Shown: in pieces, positions 18,114-24,030 of the stretch
Position numbering within the stretch: position 1 is the stretch's first letter
Layout: each line of letters opens with the position of its first letter
Assembly (NCBI GenBank): GCA_903772945.1
Contig: CAICTM010001707.1
Coordinates: 1-24,030 of the forward strand
Source of the DNA: Seminavis robusta
Taxonomy: Eukaryota > Bacillariophyta > Bacillariophyceae > Naviculales > Naviculaceae
Length of the DNA: 24,030 nucleotides
Reading direction: 5' to 3'
The notes under the pieces: generated by a model
Told to the model about the DNA's origin: nothing
The model's database searches: none
The model's input: only the letters and a program-made list of their open reading frames with translations
Position numbers and translations under genes: made by a program

Positions 18114-18362
18114 TCCGTAATAGTACTTTTGTCGTCCGTACGTTTCACCACTGGTGATCATACTGATATCGTTGCAAATATCGCCATACCTGTATGCGTC
18201 CAAATCGCAGGTACAAGCGCCTGATTCGTAACTGGTGGTCTTGCCCACACGGTTGCAATACCAACACCCCTTGCCGATGCAGGCACTGCACTTGTCAAAA
18301 TCAAATGCCGTGGCAGCAGTAGCAATCAGCAGTGCCAGTAGCAGCTGAAACAGACGGATCAT
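17733..18362 (-). CDS. Small secreted-pathway, Cys-rich single-pass membrane protein
   Basis: An intact 209-aa frame with ATG at 18362. Residues 1-19 form a clear signal peptide (hydrophobic core LLLALLIATAATA). Residues 24-55 hold a dense cysteine cluster (CSACIGKGCWYCN, then CTCD), resembling the opening of a PSI-type or other small disulfide domain. Residues 77-115 are Tyr/Asn/Gly-rich, with ten Asn in a row at 84-93. Residues 152-172 are a transmembrane helix, followed by a basic, Pro-rich tail of 36 residues (KPPRPYRKKK, then VPPPVP). By the positive-inside rule it is type I: cysteines outside, tail in the cytoplasm. Possible roles are cell-surface recognition or wall-associated signalling, but no function can be assigned. 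The Asn run is encoded by a trinucleotide repeat and may vary in length between strains. Confidence 0.8.
18080..18113. repeat. GTT/AAC trinucleotide run inside the membrane-protein gene
   Basis: A near-perfect run of GTT on the plus strand, which encodes polyasparagine on the minus strand. It is in frame in the gene, so length changes by whole units would not break it. Confidence 0.8.
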
Positions 18363-18993
18363 GGTTTGCGTGGCTGCTTCTATTCTGATGACTACTAGAG
18401 TAGACCCGTTCCTCTGCCGTATTGGTTGATGGATTTGTTGCTGTGCTTGTTGGGAAAGACTTGTTCCTTCCTTGGCGGCTCACACACTCCTTCCTCAAGG
18501 GCCAAGCAACACAATGGCGATGATGAACGGCGGTGGCATGACCCTCCGTAGATAACTTCCCTGCTCTAAAAACCTCTGTAATCTTGATACAACTGGTCGG
18601 AAGGTGCTCCAAGCTAGTGGATATGCATAAGTACAGGACGCCGCCGACAGTTCAACTGCTAGACAAGCGAGCTGCTCCAATCTCCAAAGTGCTTCCAACA
18701 AGGAATGCTTACGGGCGGTGTGCTCTGGGTATCAATCGCCAACAAAAGATACAGAAAGCACGATTCAGTGTCACCGGAAACCCGATCCCAGAAAAGAAGA
18801 AAAATGAGGCTCAGTGGAGTGGGGAGTGGGGTGCTCGATGGAAGGAGCCATAGGAGCTCATTAGGCAGGTGCTCCGTCAAGGTGCTCTAGCTGCTCCGTT
18901 GTGGGATTACTGTAGTAGCAAGATGAAGTCACTCCATGATAACCAAAAACACATTTTTTAATGGCAGGCTACCTTCCGTAGCAAGCATCCAGC
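18363..18993. other. Divergent intergenic region between membrane-protein and protease genes
   Basis: The two flanking genes are transcribed away from each other, so both promoters should lie here. Near 18866-18900 GGTGCTC/CTGCTCC words recur. No gene-like frame or recognisable core promoter element was found. Confidence 0.45.
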
Positions 18994-19995
18994 ATGACCG
19001 CAAGATGCTTGTTGTACAGGTACAGCTTCCAAACCAAGCTCTTTTGCGGTCTTACGCTTTTGCTGCTGCTGCCTTTTTTCTGTGCGGTGACGCAACGGCT
19101 TGCATCTCAACATCACACGAATCGATCCCTGAGGTACAGCAGTAACAGCGAACCCAGTGCGTACAAGGGCAATGTTACTGTGGATTTCTACAGAACGTTT
19201 GAAGACAAGAATTTCCTTGGCATCATACCCTACAAGGCATATAGTATGTCACGACCTCGGATTGCTGTGCAAGTAGCTTGGATGAACTTTTGGTATGAAG
19301 GCAGGGTAGACTTTTACCTGGGGGATATTTATGAGGTTGAGGACGCTTTCTATTCCAATCCAGAACTGGTGTGCACCGATGCCCTGGACAGATTTGCATC
19401 CACTTTTATTAGTGAAGATCAAACAATCAAGAACGTACATCGCATCAATGTCTTGGTGGTCCCCCAGTTGGCGCGAAACACCAATGGGTGTGCCACAGTG
19501 GATGTGCCCTTGGGTGGGTGTTGCCTGTACAAGGCGCCGGCATTTGTTCTCACAAGGGATAATGATGGTCTTGCCACAACAGGTTCCTTGGGATCGCTTG
19601 GTTCACAAAATTTCTTTGGCTACGTGGCAAGCCATGAAGTGGGACATGTGTTTGGGTTGCGACATACCGCCGAAACAGACGAAGCGGCACCGAGGGGTAT
19701 TTCTTATTTTAGCTGTGGTTTGAACTTGAGGTATCCACAATTCTCGGTATTTGACGACCCAACAACACACCCTGATCTCAAGTTCTGGGACATGGTCACA
19801 GGGGAACTCTATACCTACACAGATTGGCATGCTCAATCCAATTTCATGACTTCCACATGCAATCTTGGACTGGGCATTGTTTGGAAAGTTGGCATCTTCC
19901 GATACAAGTACGAACCCATCTTTGATGAAATTCTGGAATGCTGGTTCTCAAGATCCAATTCCAGGGATGATGATATTATCAGAGAACTCCCATAG
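18994..19995 (+). CDS. Metzincin-type zinc metalloprotease, membrane-anchored or secreted
   Basis: An intact single-exon frame of 333 aa. A hydrophobic stretch at about residues 16-32, after a short basic head, acts as a signal peptide or type II anchor. At residues 214-224 is H-E-V-G-H-V-F-G-L-R-H, the HExxHxxGxxH zinc site of metzincins: His214, His218 and His224 as ligands and Glu215 as catalytic base. A NFM segment (Met285) sits 61 residues later and fits the Met-turn. The overall pattern, with HEVGH-x3-LRHT and NFM, recalls the pappalysin/cytophagalysin group (M43), though the group is inferred. About ten Cys suggest an extracellular, disulfide-bonded fold. Likely substrates are proteins outside the cell or in the Golgi. 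The last 30 residues are acidic and rich in aromatics. Confidence 0.8.
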   Translation: MTARCLLYRYSFQTKLFCGLTLLLLLPFFCAVTQRLASQHHTNRSLRYSSNSEPSAYKGNVTVDFYRTFEDKNFLGIIPYKAYSMSRPRIAVQVAWMNFWYEGRVDFYLGDIYEVEDAFYSNPELVCTDALDRFASTFISEDQTIKNVHRINVLVVPQLARNTNGCATVDVPLGGCCLYKAPAFVLTRDNDGLATTGSLGSLGSQNFFGYVASHEVGHVFGLRHTAETDEAAPRGISYFSCGLNLRYPQFSVFDDPTTHPDLKFWDMVTGELYTYTDWHAQSNFMTSTCNLGLGIVWKVGIFRYKYEPIFDEILECWFSRSNSRDDDIIRELP

Positions 19996-20463
19996 GCTGC
20001 TTTTTTGGAGCGAGCAGTTGCTGTTCAAGCGGTTGGTGGGATCACTCTTGAACTTTACACGATAAAAATCGAGATGAGCGATCGCCCGAGCAGATGGCGG
20101 TACAGCAATGCCTCTATCCTTCACGAGGAAACAAATTATTGGGGGGACCCAGTACCTCACCTCGCCATCAAGACAACCTCTCTAGCTAGCTAGCGTTTGC
20201 CAAGCGCAGGAGGATCCTTGCCCACAAGAGGATTGGGTCACAATCACAATATCACAATCCAGTGAGTGTCAACATGACGCCCTGTGAAGATCGCCAAAGC
20301 CACGACTCAATGTCATTCCGTGGATCACCTCAAAACTCGTTCCACAAAACACAGAACACAAACAACGAGCATGTGTATTCGGTGGTGACTTTGTCCAGGA
20401 GCCAAAACACAACACATCCCTGCTAAGCGCAACTCCAGGGAACCTGCAACTTGGAGCTGAGCG
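19996..20463. other. Intergenic region between protease and phosphoesterase genes
   Basis: Both flanking genes are on the plus strand. The spacer holds a CTAGCTAGCTAGC run at 20182-20194 and a short ATCACAATCACAATATCACAAT-like repeat region at about 20238-20262. No gene is supported; the downstream promoter presumably lies here. Confidence 0.5.
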
Positions 20464-21798
20464 ATGAAAGCTGGGTATTGGATCAAGTTCCTTGGAGTCT
20501 GTTGTCTCTTTCTGCCAATCAAGCCGTCCTGTGGTTTGTTCTTCCGTGCATCACCCCCTGATCACGATAGCGATGTTACCAACAAGGACACTCCTTCACC
20601 ACCATACAAATTGGGGGATCCCTTTACCATCATCTTCTTCAGTGACTTGGAAACCCATTTTCGAGGACACGACATTTATCGTTCCCGCTACGTGGTTCGG
20701 TACATTCGAGACTTGCGACATGCCAACCTTACGTACGATGGCAATTATAGCCACGTTGCGGTGGATCCGCAATTGGTGATTCACGGTGGTGATGTGGGTC
20801 ACCTATGGAACTGTTTTGGGGCCACGCTGTGGGAATTCTACCTCCGAGGAGCGGTTTTGAATGACTACGATGCACACAATTTCAACAATTGGCAATGCCA
20901 AACTCCCCTCGATGAGATTCGCAGCCTGTGGGACATCTTCTACCAGGCCGACATGCCTTTTGTGTCCAATTTTGGCAATCATGATTGGTATCCAGCTCAC
21001 GGCACCGGCAATCCGTGGGTGAGACCCGCCGGACAGCGCGATGCCGTTGCCGATCGCATCAATCGACAATCCTCCGAGTTTGTGCGAGAAACGTATCGTC
21101 AGTCGGAACGGTTGGGGCTAGAAGTACACGATGAAATCTTGCCGACTGCGCAATACGGGCAATCCATGTTTCACAGTGTCTTTCGGGGGGTTCGGTTGGT
21201 CAGTTTTAATGCCGCATTTAACTGGGAGTCCTACGATGATCATGGGACCTACAATGCCACCCAACAGTTGGAACGATTGCAAGCCAGTTTACTGTCGCGC
21301 GGAAACCACAATGCGACAATCTTCTATAGTCACTTTCCCTTGAGCAAACACCGGCTGCGAAACCAGGCCCCCTCGGTGGATGAAGTCGTGGGACTCATGG
21401 CACAATTTGCCGACAGTAACCATATGGTCCATCATTTCGCCGGACACTATCACGCCGAACGCGTGGAAGACTACAACACTACGGTCACCACGGTCACCAG
21501 TGCCAACAATAATCAAAGCAGAACAGTAACGGTGCGAGACCATGTCGCGGCTTATCCACATCGAGCTGGACAGAGAGAACCAGGGTTTTGGGCCATTTTG
21601 GTGTCGCCAACGGACGGTGTCTTGCAAGTCAAATCCATAACCATTCCGGGACTGCCCAATGGCAGCCCTTGTACTCCAGCTGCTCACAAGGAGCCATTGG
21701 GTCTGTTGTTTGGTACGACATACAAGGGATGCGACACTTGCAAGGCTGGGAAACATGTCTGGTCTTTTGCCCATACGTGGTTTGTCTGTGGAGATTGA
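20464..21798 (+). CDS. Calcineurin-like metallophosphoesterase, secreted
   Basis: An intact single-exon frame of 444 aa. Residues 1-24 are a signal peptide ending near a Cys-Gly site. The metal-binding motifs of the metallophosphoesterase superfamily appear in order: FFSDLETH (Asp61), GGDVGH (Asp110), FGNHDW (Asn172, His173, Asp174), YSHFPL (His290) and GHYH (His328, His330). In the first motif the usual Asp-x-His is Asp61-Leu-Glu63, with a His two residues later (His65), so the first metal may be held differently. Several N-x-S/T sites (for example NLT, NYS, NAT) and a Cys-rich tail (about 405-444) fit a secreted glycoprotein. It probably hydrolyses phosphate esters or diesters outside the cell or in endomembranes; the substrate cannot be told. 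Purple acid phosphatase is less likely, because its extra motif residues are not evident. Confidence 0.85.
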   Translation: MKAGYWIKFLGVCCLFLPIKPSCGLFFRASPPDHDSDVTNKDTPSPPYKLGDPFTIIFFSDLETHFRGHDIYRSRYVVRYIRDLRHANLTYDGNYSHVAVDPQLVIHGGDVGHLWNCFGATLWEFYLRGAVLNDYDAHNFNNWQCQTPLDEIRSLWDIFYQADMPFVSNFGNHDWYPAHGTGNPWVRPAGQRDAVADRINRQSSEFVRETYRQSERLGLEVHDEILPTAQYGQSMFHSVFRGVRLVSFNAAFNWESYDDHGTYNATQQLERLQASLLSRGNHNATIFYSHFPLSKHRLRNQAPSVDEVVGLMAQFADSNHMVHHFAGHYHAERVEDYNTTVTTVTSANNNQSRTVTVRDHVAAYPHRAGQREPGFWAILVSPTDGVLQVKSITIPGLPNGSPCTPAAHKEPLGLLFGTTYKGCDTCKAGKHVWSFAHTWFVCGD

Positions 21799-22070
21799 AG
21801 AGAAAAAGTTCTGCCACTGCAAAAGAACAGTCTAGCGGTTCTATACTCCAAAGACGCGGCAACAGCCAGGACGAGTGGCTGGTATTGTAGCAACCGGATA
21901 TGGACCATAAGGGTGATTGTGCAACAATTCGACGCCAGTCATCAGCTGTCTAGCGAGAGACTCAACCGACCGGCAGCATTTGAACTGATTGAACTGTAAA
22001 AATCAGATAATCAAGGACCCTGGGACTTCTTCCGCAGCTTCCTCTTGGCTAGAAATGACAGAGGCATTTT

Positions 22071-23472
22071 TTACTCTTGTCTCTCGTTGTTCAGATCATT
22101 TTTGTCACATGAATTAATCATCCAATCTTTCAACAACTCCTCCAAATACTCGGGAGAAGACGCTACAACATCCGGGCTTTTGATAAAGTACCGTCGCAGC
22201 CAAGGCGATGCCGCCCGTGAAATCTTCATCATTTCGTCCAAGACGGGGGCCCATTGTGGGGCACAGATATCCATGCGATAGTCGTCCAGGTTGGTGGTAA
22301 TGTATTGCGAATAGGGTCGGATATGCAGTGGTCGGGGATCCAAATACTGGCGTGGCAATCCCAGGTAATCTTCCAAATCTTGCTCAATTTGTTGCAATCT
22401 GGTCGCATTATTCTTGGATTCGGCCAATTGTCGTGTTTCCATGAAAAAGACCCGATTGGGCATGCGAGGATGCCTTTGTAAAGGTGATGGATCCAGCCAC
22501 GGCCGCAACAAGGTCCATTCGGCCGTGCTGTTCAGGGTGTCTTGCCCAATGCGGCCAAAATGGCATGAAACTCGGCCTTGCTGGTCGATACGAAATGCGA
22601 CGTGGCTCCTGTTTCACCATCCCGTGGCGCCGAGAGCAGATCGGATGCAGTCAAGTTCTCATGAAACCGTCCCGACTTTTCAATCATGTAGTAGTAATAA
22701 TTGTAAATGGAGGCAATCCATTGCACGGGATGCCGTACTGTGACAATGAGTTTGGCGTGGGGCCAATTCTTGGAGAGTAGATCGCGTACCGGATATCACT
22801 GGGATTCTTGTATCCCTTGAGTACCTTTTGGTGTGGCAAGAGCAGTCGTTCTTGTCGTTGCTTTTGTTCGGCTTGAGCACAACGGTAAAGGACACTCACG
22901 GCCTTGGCCGGTTTTTGATCTCGGAGCCACAGCGGTTCATGACTGGGTGCTCGAATGAGTTTGGGGAGAGTTGTAGTGGTCGTGGTAGCACTGGAATCAT
23001 CTTGATTACTGGTATTCGTGTTGTGGGGTGGTTGCAAAAGCCATTCTACCAGGGTGGTGGTACCGCATTTGGCAAAGCCCACAATGGCGAAGTCCAAGAG
23101 AAAGTCGACATTCTTGACAATTTGTGCAGGGTTGGTGGATATAGATCTTGAGACGAGCGTATCCAGTGGTGGATGGGTGGCATTGACATGGCCGTTGTCG
23201 TTCTCATGGTCAAGCTGGATGAAGTGTTCCGAAAAGAGAGGTGTCGGGAGCAGTGCGGCAGGAAGCTTGATAGAACTGATACCGGCACCGTTGGAATTAG
23301 CGATGATCCTTGTGGATTGTCTTCTGGCTACAGAGTCAGGAGGTATTTTCGAAATGCGCTCGGATCCAAGATAGTAGCAAGCGGTGCCGAAAAGCAAGCA
23401 ACCAATGACGCTGGCTCTCCGTTTTTGTGGTGTCAGACGGAATCGTGGCCAAATTTCAACAGTGAAGTCCAT
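22071..23472 (-). pseudogene. Type II membrane sulfotransferase gene with two frameshifts
   Basis: The minus-strand frame starts at ATG 23472 (MDFTVEIWPRF). A basic head and a hydrophobic segment (about residues 21-36, ASVIGCLLFGTACYYLG) give a type II Golgi anchor. A luminal stem follows, then FAIVGFAKCGTTTL, the 5'-phosphosulfate-binding loop for PAPS. Near 22786-22795 the reading moves by one base and continues with VTVRHPVQWIASIY (about 22711-22740), the 3'-phosphate-binding motif. Near 22540-22555 it shifts again, to LLRPWLDPSP and an intact final 146-codon frame that ends at 22071. The frames overlap with no room for introns, and no other stops occur in about 467 codons. It is either a very young pseudogene or a sequencing/assembly error in an active gene. 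The likely role when intact is sulfation of glycans or small molecules in the Golgi lumen. Confidence 0.7.
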
Positions 23473-24030
23473 CCTCGAGCAGTCGTTGGTGTCGTTGCCA
23501 TGGTTGGCTGCACTCGTTGCTGGTATTTGAGACAGAAGCAAGTAATACTGTCTACTGTCAGTCAGCAACCAGGCTTTCGGTCAGCCTGACAAATGCTTCC
23601 AGTTTCGAGATGATTGGAGGCTTGGGGTATCCTTCGCGTTTCCCGCACGCAGAGTCGAGTCACGAGTTTCCTCCTGCGTGTCCTGACCCAATCAAGGTCT
23701 CTCGCCGTGCTTCTTTTGACGGCCTGTAGCGGTACGAGAGCACTGTACAGTGGCCGGCCCTAAGGAATGCAATAGCAGGAAACAAGACCAAGTACCTGGC
23801 TCAGTGCAATCACAACACTGACACTTCACCCCTGTGTTGTTTCTGCTGATGGGTCTCCTTTGCTGTGAGCTAAGCTGCTCTCACAGAACATTGCTCCCAG
23901 TTTTTGGCAAAGAAGTGGTCCAGGCCCTCTCTGTGGTTCGCTCTTTTGTTTCCATCAGCTACAATGCGCCTCTGTGGTTCATAATCCTGCTCCCAGCATT
24001 GAGCTCCCAGTTTTGGAAATGATCGTGGCA
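23473..24030. other. Upstream spacer to the window end, no supported gene
   Basis: The first part should hold the sulfotransferase promoter. Near the end two short words repeat: CTCCCAGTTTT-GG at about 23896 and 24006, and CCTCT-CTGTGGTTC/CCTCTGTGGTTC at about 23927 and 23969. The small frame at 23834-24022 is hydrophobic and unsupported. Confidence 0.5.

Noticed and set aside
22786..22795. Reading the sulfotransferase frame break as an intron
   Set aside because: The protein pattern continues through the break with no gap, so there is no room for an intron of normal length. A one-base change explains it.
23834..24022. Plus-strand 62-codon hydrophobic frame at the right edge
   Set aside because: Short, Leu/Ser/Val-rich, no domain, and it overlaps small direct repeats. 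It could be part of a gene beyond the window, but nothing supports this.

Overview
The window looks like nuclear DNA of a photosynthetic stramenopile, most probably a pennate diatom. Four things support this: GT-AG introns of 71-87 bp that join reading frames in phase, retroelement proteins resembling the diatom Copia (CoDi) and Ty3/gypsy groups, a decayed leucine-rich-repeat gene of the type expanded in diatoms, and monocistronic genes on both strands with simple-sequence DNA between them. A Seminavis-like benthic diatom would fit, but that is inference. Nothing bacterial (operons, Shine-Dalgarno sites, CRISPR) is visible.

Positions 1 to about 8640 are retrotransposon wreckage. A very decayed Ty3/gypsy element lies on the minus strand from about 2976 down past the left edge: zinc knuckle, protease, reverse transcriptase, RNase H, then the start of integrase. 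A CoDi-like Copia pol fragment (protease-like site, integrase, acidic linker) lies on the plus strand from 3362 to 5873. It abuts, tail to tail, a nearly intact gag gene on the minus strand (7146-5857) that stops inside its zinc knuckle. The gag leader and a possible LTR-like region with about 95-97 bp repeats extend to roughly 8100-8640.

Positions 8640 to 13000 are repeat-rich. They hold a five-exon gene for an unrecognised 123-aa protein (9850-10542) whose first two introns are near-copies of each other, a decayed LRR gene on the minus strand (12611-11386), and an 81-bp minisatellite (12765-12996).

Positions 13000 to 17330 hold two spliced minus-strand genes. One encodes a 578-aa protein, probably nuclear (coiled coil, Asp run, Lys/Ser-rich tail); the other encodes an unrecognised 194-aa protein. 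Between them is about 1.8 kb of repeat- and hairpin-rich spacer.

Positions 17700 to 23500 hold four genes for proteins that enter the secretory pathway: a small Cys-rich, Asn-rich single-pass membrane protein (minus), a metzincin-like zinc protease (plus), a calcineurin-like metallophosphoesterase (plus), and a type II membrane sulfotransferase (minus) broken by two single-base shifts. They could all act at the cell surface or in the Golgi, but they lie in mixed orientation and share no visible regulation, so a joint role is only a hypothesis. I found no clear new system. The best leads are the paired intron copies, the tail-to-tail retroelement junction, and the recurring CTAGCTAG and TACCGGTA motifs.
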